Source: Hirsutella rhossiliensis (taxonomy: Eukaryota > Ascomycota > Sordariomycetes > Hypocreales > Ophiocordycipitaceae). From it: a stretch of 64,000 bases of DNA. A model generated the notes under the pieces. The model was not told the origin of the DNA. It saw only the letters and a list, made by a program, of their open reading frames with translations, and searched no databases. Below, in pieces: positions 10,961-19,966 of the stretch. A program made the position numbers and the translations under genes. Each line of letters begins with the position of its first letter. The first letter of the stretch is position 1. The stretch spans positions 1,798,001 through 1,862,000 of the forward strand of contig NW_025408673.1 in the NCBI RefSeq assembly GCF_020360975.1. Reading direction: 5' to 3'.

Positions 10961-13186
10961 CGTTAAAAGCTCTTATTTAATATAATACTACGTTACTTTA
11001 AGTAATATTATAACTATTAATATACTTATATAGTAAACTAGATTAACTAACTCTAGAGCTTCTATATCGCCTTAGGATATAATACGCGAGATTATCGCCC
11101 TTTAATATAAAGTTTAGTTACTTAGGAATAAAGGAGGTAATAAATAAGTTAAGGACCTTAGAGAAGTAGTTAAACTAAAATAGCTAGGATTATTTAACGG
11201 TACTTATAGTATACTTTAAGACTTTCTTACCTAACTTAAGGCCTACTACTATTTTTACCTTACTAAACTCTTAGACCTAGTTAAAAAGGTACTTTATATA
11301 GGAAATTATTTATCTAAAATAGTACTTACTTAGTTTAGACCTATTATAAGGGATTTTCTTAATAACTAACTAGCGCGATAAGATAATAAGATAGATAAAG
11401 TCTTTATTAGTTTTTAAGGATTTAAAGAAGCTATTATAAAGGTATTTAAAATAACCGATAAGGAATAAGAAGCTAAATAAAAACTTTAAGAACTCCGATA
11501 AAGGATCTTAGTATCGGATTATACTATAAAGTTCTATTAAATTACCTTAAAACTTAATTAAGATAACGAACCTCTTATATTATAATTTTATAATAGGCTT
11601 AAAGAAGAAGTTATAGATAAACTTTATAAAGAAAATCGGCCTAATAACCTCTTAGACTATATTACTATAGTAGTACGAATTAATAATAGATAGTATATAT
11701 AATACTAAGAAAGGAAATAAGGAAGAGGAAACTAAAACCCTTTATATAAAAATAACTTTAGCTAACGCGCTAATAATAAGAAAAAGCGCGAAATATAAAT
11801 AGCTTAGGTATATATAATAAATCCTAGACTAATAGATTTAAGTATAATATAAGAAGGTAAAGGAAAGTATTTTAACTATAAAAAACTTAGATATTACTTT
11901 AAAGAATATAAATAACCTTATAAAGAGAAGAAAACCTACTAAGTACTAGCTTTAAAAGGTAAGAAATACTTAAACGCTATTAATAGATAAGAACCTAAGT
12001 ATAAACTCCTTAGTTAAACTATACTTTATAATAATAAATATATAGTATACTTAAGTAATAAGAATAGTACTAAATAGTTCTTAAAGCTATTAAAGAAGAC
12101 CCTTATAATAATATAATAAAGGGATCTTAAAATATAGAAATAAGTTAAATTTATAAAACTAAAATACCCTTATCTTAAAGGAGTCTCTTAGAACTAAATT
12201 AAGAAGAATAATAAATAGTTTTAGAAAGATATATAAAATAAAAATCGATAATAATAATAGGTAGTCTATAAATAATATAATAAAGAAGATATAAATATAG
12301 CTCTTATACTTACGAAACTTAGATAATAACTTAAGGAGGAATAATAAAGTATCGACGATATAAGCTTTAAAAAAATAAGAAATACCTAGAGAAATAAAAG
12401 ATAAGAACGAACTTATAGTACTATCCTTACTATTAAAGGAAAATACTATAATTAAAGAATATACTTTATACTTTAAAGAATTTAAAGAAATACTTAAAAT
12501 TAAAACTTAATAAATACCTTAAATTCTTATAGAAAACTAATAAGCTATATTAATTCGGTATTAATAAGCACTATATAGAGGAGACTATACTATAGCTATC
12601 GCTATAGTTAATACCTTTATAGCTCTATAATAAGAATAGTAACTATAAAGAGAATTTAAAAATAATCTATAAATACTACTTACTTATAAGTACTATAAGT
12701 ATATTTTATAGATATTATACGTTTACCTAGATTATATAATATACTTTTAGATAAAGGTATAATATAACGCTTTCTTAGTTAGGTTTAAAGGATAAGTACT
12801 TTTAAAACCCTACCTAAGTATAAAACTAAACTACTAGAAAAACGATTAACGCTACCTAAATAACTAAGTTATATTATTAGAACCTAATTATAGTACGCTA
12901 CTTAAATACTACGATAATTATAGTTTATTAACGAGATATCTTTTAAAGATATATAAAATTTATAAATACGCTAAAATAAAAGAATAGTATAGCGCTACTT
13001 ACTCTAAGGTATTTAAACTATTAATCTTTTAAAGGCTTATATAATAAGTTAAATATAATAAAGAAGATTATAATAAATATATATACCTAAACTATAGAGT
13101 TTAGAAATACGAAAAGGTATAAGTATAGTATAAATAATATAACGGTATACTAAAATATTATTAGTAATATATATAAAGGCTATAAG
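10490..13186 (+). mobile_element. Element B3: 5' LTR and gag-proximal part, cut by H
   Basis: The internal part 10961-13186 follows B1 (36113-38337) closely, including the gag zinc-knuckle block near 11870-11920. It stops in the run GGCTATAAG, where B1 continues CTATATTCGAC. Element H begins at that point. The continuation of B3 is not found on the other side of H or elsewhere in the window. RIP is heavy throughout. Confidence 0.8.
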
Positions 13187-13419
13187 TGTCACGGGCTGTG
13201 CCCGGCTGGTGGACCCGGTTGTACCGGGTCCGGTGGGTCGTGCTCCGGTGGCAACACCGGCCCCGCTCCGCGGACCCAGAAGCTGCGAGAACATTCCGAG
13301 AAGGGCAATATAGCTGCACTCGAGGCTACGCCTCGAGTTCAGCTTCTTTCCTCCTTAGCTCTAGATAGACAACACCTAGGCACCTGCTTGTTGAATAAAC
13401 TCCGGGCCAGCCTTTCACA
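13187..13419 (+). repeat. H 5' LTR (233 bp)
   Basis: It runs from TGTCACGGGC to CTTTCACA. It contains a weakened TATA motif (CAATATAGC; the 3' LTR has CAATATAAGC), a perfect 9-bp inverted repeat with a 3-base loop (13318-13338), the presumed transcript start region (13357) and an AATAAA signal at 13394-13399. Differences from the 3' LTR are mostly small insertions and deletions, not C-to-T changes. Confidence 0.95.
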
Positions 13420-13430
13420 TATCTAGAGCT
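13357..13430 (+). promoter_or_regulatory. H self-priming pair: R start and primer-binding site
   Basis: The 11 bases directly after the 5' LTR, TATCTAGAGCT at 13420-13430, are the exact reverse complement of AGCTCTAGATA at 13357-13367 inside the LTR. The match stops at 11 bases on both sides. This is the arrangement of the Tf1/sushi group, in which the first 11 nt of the element mRNA fold back on the primer site and, after cleavage, prime minus-strand synthesis in place of a tRNA. The LTR copy lies about 50 bp past the TATA motif, a fitting place for the mRNA start. The match is seen directly; the mechanism is known from Tf1 and inferred here. Confidence 0.8.
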
Positions 13431-13467
13431 CCTTCTAAATACCGCAAGCTGCAGACTGCTCGTCAGG

Positions 13468-14640
13468 ATGGACCAGCAGAGTGAGAGCCCAAGTCTCCAG
13501 CAGCAATGGATTGACCAACGCATTCAAGAAGCGGTCAATGCGACTCTCAGCCCTCTACAGGACCAACTTTCCTTGCTGATGGAGCAACTCGGCGAGCGCA
13601 GCCGCAGAGCGCCGACTTGCAATCGCCGCCAGTGGCACGAGGATTGGGCGAGAGCACGCCTGGCTTGGGCACGCCTCCCAAAACCTGCGGTACTGGAATG
13701 CGGAAACCGTTGCCCAACCCACCCAAGTATGACGGCTCACGGAAGAGCTACTCCGCCTGGGCCAGGCAGATGCGAGACAAGCTGGACCTTGATGCACACT
13801 ACTACAGTGGAAATCGCGAACTTTGGTACCTCATCAACTCATGTTTGGACGAGCGACCACAGCAAGTGGTCGCTACCTTTACGCCGCGGAGGCCCTGGGG
13901 TAGCTACGACCCCAAGAGTTCATGCGATACCTCGACCGAACCTACCAGGACAGCAACATCCAATCCCGCGCTGCTGCCACGCTGAGAACTATGCGGCAGC
14001 GCGAAGACCAACCTCTCGCGTCCTTCCTTCCCCGATTCGAACAGGCATTAGCTGAAGCCGGGGGAGCAGACTGGCCGGACAGTGCAAAGATCGTATTTCT
14101 AGAGAACGCAATAAATGCACGCCTCCAAGAGAGTTTGGTCACAGCCGTCCTACCCGACGACTACCAGGGATGGCTTGCGAGAGTTCAGGAAATTGCGGGC
14201 AGATTGGAGAGACTGAAACCCGGTAGGCAGCCGACGTCGACTGAGCGGACGCCTCAACAGCTACCAAGGCAACGACCAAGGAGGAACCGGAGGACCCCGA
14301 CGGAGATGTTAAGATGACGGACATCAACCGTATTGGCCACGAGTCGAAGGGTCGTCGACATGTCGATAAGAAGCCGAAGGATGAGCGCCGCTGCTATCGC
14401 TGTGGTCGGACGGATCATCTTATCGTGGACTGCCCAGCCCAGGTGGTCTTTCCTGGCGAAGGGAAGCAACAGCGACCTAAAGCTGCGCGCATGAAGAAGC
14501 CCGATGCCGCAGATGATTCGGAATCAACCGCAGCATCCAGTGAGGACGAGTCGGCGGGAAAGACTAGCCCCGGGGCGAAAGCGGGCGCCGGGGCCTGCAA
14601 AGGCAGACATCGGGGACTGGGAAGCGTTCGCCACGAATGA
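13468..14640 (+). pseudogene. H gag, frameshifted
   Basis: The first ATG after the primer site opens MDQQSESPSLQQQWIDQRIQ. The frame then changes near 13620-13650, near 13890-13915 and near 14300. In between are conserved Gag blocks: PPKYDGSRKSY...W..QM around 13715-13780, and the capsid block ..YLDRTYQD...A...LRTMRQ...FLPRFE.ALAEAGGADWP at 13922-14080. A CX2CX4HX4C zinc knuckle, CYRCGRTDHLIVDC, lies at 14392-14433. The product would package element RNA. The breaks at 13890 and 13912 are compensating one-base changes next to short G and A runs, so they may be sequencing errors rather than true mutations. Confidence 0.85.
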
Positions 14641-17600
14641 ATAGTCGGACTGTATTAGTCAACGCGCGGGTAAACCGAGGCTATCGAATACGCGCCCTTG
14701 TCGACTGTGGATGTGACTGCTATGCCGTGATCGACGAAGCCCTTGTTCGGAAGCTGCGGATACCCTTCGTCGACTCGAAACCACGAGAAATTGGGGATTC
14801 TCAGAGTCAGCGAAGAGTGTCATATCCCCAGGGTCGTGGCTGTTGTGGTCGAGACAGCTGGATTTGACGAACGTGTCTTTGCATACGTGATCCCAAGCCT
14901 GGGCCAGGACATGTTCCTCGGCCGGCCTTGGATGGAGAGAAATCACGTCGTGTACGATGCTGCCAAGCAGCGAATGTACCATGGGAGGGCAGGTGTGACG
15001 ATACGCCTCATTGGGCAGGAAGAGCCCGCCAAGATACGCGCGATTCGAAGCGCAAGACTCGTGTCGGCAGCCGTATTCACGGCGGAGTGTCGACGCGCAA
15101 AGAGACGCAAGAAGTGCAACGCGATCTCGATTCATGCAATCAGTTTGTCGGATATAGAGAGGGCGCTTCAGCCGAAGCCGCCAGTCGATCCGAGCGAGAA
15201 GGTCCCGGCAGAAGTGCTGAAAGAATTCCGCGACCTATTCTCACCAGGAGAGGCAATGAAGCTGCCGCCACATCGACCGGGTGTGGATCATGAAGTCAAC
15301 CTGCAGCCTGACAAGAACGGCAACGAGCCACCCTTCCGTGGGGCCCACTCTACAACATGTCACGAGAAGAGCTGTTGGTCTTGCGAAAGACCCTGAAAGA
15401 CCTGCTGGACAGAGGATTCATCCGAGCGAGTAGCTCAGCGGCTGCCGCGCCGGTGCTGTTCGTGCGGAAGCCGAATGGAGGGCTGCGATTTTGTTGCGAC
15501 TACCGAGCGCTGAATGCAATCACCAAGCGCGACCGATACCCACTGCCCTCATCGCGGAGACCCTGCAGAATCTGGCCAAGGCTAAGTGGTTCACCAAGTT
15601 GGACGTGGTGGCCGCTTTCCATAAGATCCGCATGGCTCCGGGACATGAGGGAAAGACTGCATTTCGCACGAGGTTTGGGCTCTACGAGTGGCTCGTGTGC
15701 CCTTTCGGCCTGAGCGGCGCCCCGGCATCATTCCAACGATACATGAACAGTGTATTGCGCGAATGGCTGGACGACTTTGTCACAGCGTACCTGGATGATG
15801 TACTGATCTACTCGAGCGGTTCGAAGGCGGATCATGAGGCTAAGGTGCGACGAGTTCTCCAAGCACTCGCCGACGCTGGGCTGCACCTAGACCCAGCGAA
15901 GTGCGAGTTTTCGGTACAAGAGGTCAAATACCTTGGGTTCATCGTCAACGCAGGAAAGGAATCGCCTGCGACCCCGAAAAGCAGCGCGCCATCCGCGAAT
16001 GGGAGGCCCCGACCACGGTGAAGGGTGTCAGAAGCTTTCTGGGCTTCGCCAACTATTACCGGATCTTCATCCCCGACTATGCCAAGATCACGCAGTCTCT
16101 GGATGCCCTGCTTAAGAAAGGAACTGCCTTTCATTGGGGACGAGCGGAGAACGAGGCGTTTCAGGAGCTGAAGCGACGATTTTGCGAGTCACCGGTGCTC
16201 AAGCAGTGGGACCCGAGCCTCCCGACCTTTTTGGAGACGGATTGCTCAGGCTACGCATTGGGAGGCGTCCTGTCGCAGGAAGGCCCAGATGGACGTCGAC
16301 ACGCATGCGCCTTCTTCTCGAAGCGACTTTCGCCAGCGGAGTACAACTATCCCATTCACGACAAGGAGATGCTTGCCATCATGAGATGTCTCGACAACTG
16401 GAACGCCGAACTTAGGAGCTGCGGCCCATTTACAATCCTTACCGATCACCGCAACCTGGAGTATTTCATGACACGCCAGAAGCTCACGGAACGGCAGAGC
16501 CGTTGGGCAGCCGAATTGTCCCAGTTCGACTTCAAGCTCGAGTATCGACCGGGAAGCGAGGCTGTCGTGCCTGATGCGTTGTCCCGCCGTGAACAAGACA
16601 AGCCACAGGGCATCGACGACGAGCGGGAACAAGGAAGAATGATACAGTTGATACCGGATAGTGCCATTCCATCATCGACAAGAGCATGTATCAACGCGAT
16701 GAGTTCTGACTGTTCAGAGGCATCCACCCTGCCGAAGATGAAGGTCTTCGAGGTAGCGGACCTGCAGCAACTCTGGGACGAAACGGTGGCGAAGGACTCG
16801 ATATTCCGGGCAGCCTATAAGGCAGTCCGCGATCGCGAGCGTGCCTTCCCGCCCTCGCTGGGCCTGAAGATCCAGATTTCAGAATGTGCGATCGACGCAG
16901 GCAAAGGCTGACATTCAGAGACCGTATTTGGGTGCCGGGTGGATCCGGAGAGGAGGGTAACCAGGAGGAAGCTGAGAAAGACCAGTTGAGAACCCGCATT
17001 GTGCAGCAGTCGCATGACTCTGTTGCGACCGGTCATCCCGGCAGGGAAGGTACGCTGGCTATTGTGGCTCGGCGATTCTACTGGCCTGGGCAGTCCCAGC
17101 TGGTTCGCCGGTACGTAGCCAATTGCGACACCTGCGGCAGAGCACACATCTGGCGCCAGTCGAAAAGGGATTTCAAGCCTCTGCCGATTCCAGATCGACC
17201 CCGAAGCCATTTGTCCATGGACTTCATCACAGATCTGCCGCCTACTGGACCGAGCAAGGCAAGGTACCTGTGGGTGATTGTGGACAGACTGACAAAGGCT
17301 GTGACCCTCGAGGTGATGGACAACATGGAAGCTGAGCCGTGCAAACCGTTTTCCAGTGTCATTACCGATTTCACGGAATGCCACGGTCCATCGTCAGCGA
17401 CCGCGGGAGCAACTGGCTAAGTAGGTTCTGGAAGAGGTTCTGCCGTCTTGCAGGTGTCACGCAGAAATTGAGCACGGCCTATCATCCTCAGACGGACGGA
17501 GGGCCAGAGAGAATGAACCAGGAGATCGAGGCCTACCTGAGAGCCTACGTGTCGTACGTGCAGGACGACTGGGGAGAACTGCTCCTGCCGCGCAGCTGGC

Positions 17601-18362
17601 ACTCAACAATCGTGAATCCGCAGCGACCAAGATCAGCCCCTTTTCGCTGAGCATGGTTACCACGTCGATCCCATCAGCGTCGAGGAATCGGAAGAGCCAC
17701 CGAGGCATAGAGAGAAAGCAGAGCTGATAGCCTACTCAGTCGCCTGCAGGAGGTCAATGAGTACATGCAAGCAGTGATGGCCTCCTCACAGCAACAACAA
17801 GAAGAGGCTGCCAACGCAAAGCGACAGCCTGCGGAGCGATTTGAAGTTGGTGACAAGGTGTGGCTCTCGATGGCAAACTACAGATCGCCACGACCGTGCA
17901 AGAAGCTCGACTGGCTGCATCACAAGTACACAGTCACGAAGGTAATTAGTTCGCACGTTGTTGAGCTCGATGTTCGTGGCTCAATTTACCCGCGATTTCA
18001 TGTTGACCTTTGCGGCGGGCGCATCAAGATCCGGCTCCTGGCCAAAGGTAGATGACGCACAGCCACCACCGGTACAAGATGAGTCCGGCACGGATCTGTG
18101 GGATGTCGACGAGATCCTCTGCGCGAGATGGAAGAAGCGCGGACGAGGGGAATTCAGGCAAGCACTAGTGCGATGGACGGGCTACGCAGAGCCGACTTGG
18201 GAGCCAGTTGAGTGGTTGCAAGGAACAATTGCGATGAAGGCATTCGAGGACAAGTACGGGCCAATCAAGACCAATGATGGCCCTAGGGAGAGGTACGAGA
18301 CGCTGGCAGGAACGCAAGAACCCCGCAGACGCCGACCTGGTCGGAGGGGACAAGGGGGGTAA
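14637..18362 (+). pseudogene. H pol: protease, RT, RNase H, integrase, chromodomain; frameshifted
   Basis: Domains in order are as follows. Aspartic protease: ALVDCG near 14695-14712 (usual DSG read as DCG), with a later LGRPWM block. [22 protein letters not shown] near 15453-15512 and catalytic YLDD at 15788-15799. RNase H: ETDCS, DKEML and LTDHR at about 16234-16450. Integrase: an H..H..C..C zinc site (QQSHD, GHPG, NCDTC) at 17000-17135, then DDE residues in MDFITD, VSDRG and GGPERMN. A C-terminal chromodomain lies at about 18099-18265 (VDEIL...ALVRWTGYAEPTWEP). Chromodomains of such integrases can steer insertion to heterochromatin. The frame changes near 14800, 15350, 15545, 15950, 16895, 17340, 17580-17760 and 17950. 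Those at 15545 and 15950 are single missing bases in C and G runs. As written the gene is not translatable as one protein. Confidence 0.9.
18341..18362 (+). promoter_or_regulatory. H polypurine tract
   Basis: GGAGGGGACAAGGGGGG, followed by TAA, lies directly before the 3' LTR. It overlaps the end of the pol frame, whose TAA stop is 18360-18362. Such a tract primes plus-strand DNA synthesis. Confidence 0.9.
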
Positions 18363-18594
18363 TGTCACGGGCTGTGCCCGGCTGGTGGACCCGGTTGTAC
18401 CGGGTCCGGTGGGTCGTGCCCGGTGGCAACACCGGCCGCCCGCGGACCCAGAAGCTGCGAGAACATTCCGAGAAGGGCAATATAAGCTCGCACTCGAGGC
18501 TACGCCTCGAGTTCAGCTTCTTTTCCTCCTTAGCTCTAGATAGACAACACCTAGGCACCTGCTTGTTGAATAAACTCCGGGCCAGCCTTTCACA
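18363..18594 (+). repeat. H 3' LTR (232 bp)
   Basis: It runs from TGTCACGGGC to CTTTCACA. It contains TATAAG at 18481-18486, the inverted repeat ACTCGAGGC-TAC-GCCTCGAGT at 18492-18512, the start-like AGCTCTAGATA at 18532-18542 and AATAAA at 18569-18574. Its last bases provide the stop codon of the minus-strand gene to its right. Confidence 0.95.
18479..18512 (+). promoter_or_regulatory. H core promoter and 9-bp hairpin between TATA and R
   Basis: AATATAAG is followed within 5 bases by a perfect 9-bp inverted repeat with loop TAC. The hairpin is identical in both LTRs although the surrounding bases differ. It lies upstream of the presumed transcript start, so it would act as DNA (protein-binding palindrome containing CTCGAG) rather than in the RNA. 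That role is inference. Confidence 0.5.
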
Positions 18595-19337
18595 CGTGCC
18601 CTCTCTTCCTCGCTGGAGTTTGCAACTGTGAGTTTTGCGTGGGGAATACAGGGTCCGCGGGCGATAGCTGCGGCTCAAGGACCTTCTTTAAAGCATGGGA
18701 AAAGTCGGCCTGCCGCACCGCGGATTCCTTAAGTCTTTGCTTGTCGGCGTCAACAATGCTCCTCCGCATCTTCTTCGAGTACCGTTCCGTACATGACAGC
18801 GATTGCCACGAAGAATCGTCACTCGCCGATAGTCCCGAAAGTTGTTGGTCATCCTCAGCTTTAACGCCTAAAAGCAATCAGCTGGCGGCGTATCGAGGAC
18901 ATCGCGAATAACCTACGGTATGACGACCATAGTTGCATTTTCCTTTTCCAGCTAGTATAGTATTGATCGTTTCGGTCTTGCTCGGTCTGCGCCTCATAAT
19001 TGATGACAACGTCTTTTGGCGGCCCATTGGTAGCGCGTTCGAGAGGATAGAATTTCGACTCTAAGACTTCAACCTGACGGCTCCAGAATGCTGCATCATC
19101 ATCGCCTTGCGGCTCATCGCCCCGACAAGTAATGGCTCCCTTCTCGTCAATGTAAACCTCAGCATCGTCGATATACTTCAAGCCTTGGGGTCCAAAGTGT
19201 CTAAGGCTTCGTAAGATGCCAACAATCCCTTCTTTGGAGCGTCGTATCTGTGCTGCTGGTGACTCTTCGCGGGATGGGGATGATGAGCAGGAAAACGCGT
19301 CGTCATACTCCCGAAGATTCGCTTCGGTAAGCTCCAT
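18590..19337 (-). pseudogene. Unknown protein gene, 3' end cut off by the H LTR (join 18917-19337, 18590-18867)
   Basis: The start is ATG at 19337 (MELTEANLREYDDAF); the frame upstream has only non-ATG starts. A 49-bp intron (18868-18916) has donor GTAGGT, branch-like GCTGAT and acceptor TTTTAG. Splicing joins exon 1 (..LWSSYR) to exon 2 (VKAEDDQQLS..) in frame, giving 232 residues. The stop TGA (18590-18592) lies inside the H 3' LTR, and the last host codons read ..PARKRGH. The original C-terminus is therefore lost. The protein is charged: acidic in the middle, Lys/Arg-rich toward the end. I see no domain I can name. It is divergently arranged with the FHA-kinase, about 630 bp apart. Base composition and codon use are ordinary, without RIP. 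Confidence 0.6.
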
Positions 19338-19966
19338 ATTTGAAAGTGATTGGCGCAGGAAAGGACGCAGGGTCAATGCTAGACTTGAGAGCACCGTTCG
19401 TGGGCGGAAGGAAGTGGCTCCATCTTGCTAGATCCAGGCGCGGTGGGGAGATGATGCACTTCGTAGCCTGAGGCAGAAATATTGACCTCGGACTTAAGGC
19501 CGCCAAGACATCTACTCCACCAGCCCCTCACCCCTTACACCCCTGGCTTCTATCGTAGTACTTCTATCGACCTATAATACAGCAAAAGACCACGCTTGAT
19601 TAATGTACCCCAGTGTACATAGGACGATACTAGGTCCTTTTGTTGTGGGGCTGCTCAGTAGTCAAGATCCACCGGCTTGTAGCCTTGAGACTTCCAAAGG
19701 TGGGTGATGTGCCTCTATCCGTCACCACTTGGCCATGCAACCCATTCGAGGGGGCTTGCCTGCCACGGCGATATCCAGGTGCGTGAAACCATTGGACGAG
19801 AACGCCCAGCTTGCATTTTCCTAACGATAGACAGCGCGTAGCGTGCCTCTCGCAAATATATTTAATTACGCACGTCAGCCCTCAACTTCGACACGAGCCA
19901 CTCCCATGACTACCACTTCCAATCACCTGGTTTATACCCCTGAGTTTGCAGCCAGCGCTTCGAAAC
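19338..19966. promoter_or_regulatory. Divergent intergenic region between the truncated gene and the FHA-kinase
   Basis: This 629-bp stretch must hold both promoters. An AAATATATTTAA motif at about 19854-19865 lies roughly 100 bp before the kinase ATG. A short upstream ORF starting at ATG 19906 runs out of frame through the kinase start to 20103, which could lower kinase translation. I see nothing else specific. Confidence 0.4.

Larger units (their letters stand above)
13187..18594 (+). mobile_element. Element H: RIP-free chromovirus (Ty3/gypsy, Tf1/sushi-like)
   Basis: This 5408-bp element has TG...CA LTRs of 233 and 232 bp, a self-priming primer site, gag, a pol with protease-RT-RNase H-integrase-chromodomain order, and a polypurine tract. 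Its GC content and normal CA/TG content contrast sharply with the RIP-altered DNA on its left, so it inserted after, or escaped, RIP. The reading frame changes at about ten places, several of them one-base length changes in short runs of G or C. The bases left (ATAAG, 13182-13186) and right (CGTGC, 18595-18599) do not match, so no TSD is present. RIP-damaged D2 is a relative with a similar RT, integrase and chromodomain. Confidence 0.95.

Noticed and set aside
13049..13294. 81-codon minus-strand ORF across the B3/H junction
   Set aside because: It spans two unrelated elements and is low in complexity; a chance frame.
13182..18599. H flanks ATAAG and CGTGC are the same 5-mers as the TSDs of B1 and A3
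   Set aside because: Five-base matches in biased sequence can be coincidence; no mechanism links them.
19303..19506. Minus-strand ORF upstream of the truncated gene
   Set aside because: No ATG and no convincing splice link; the gene start at 19337 is sufficient.
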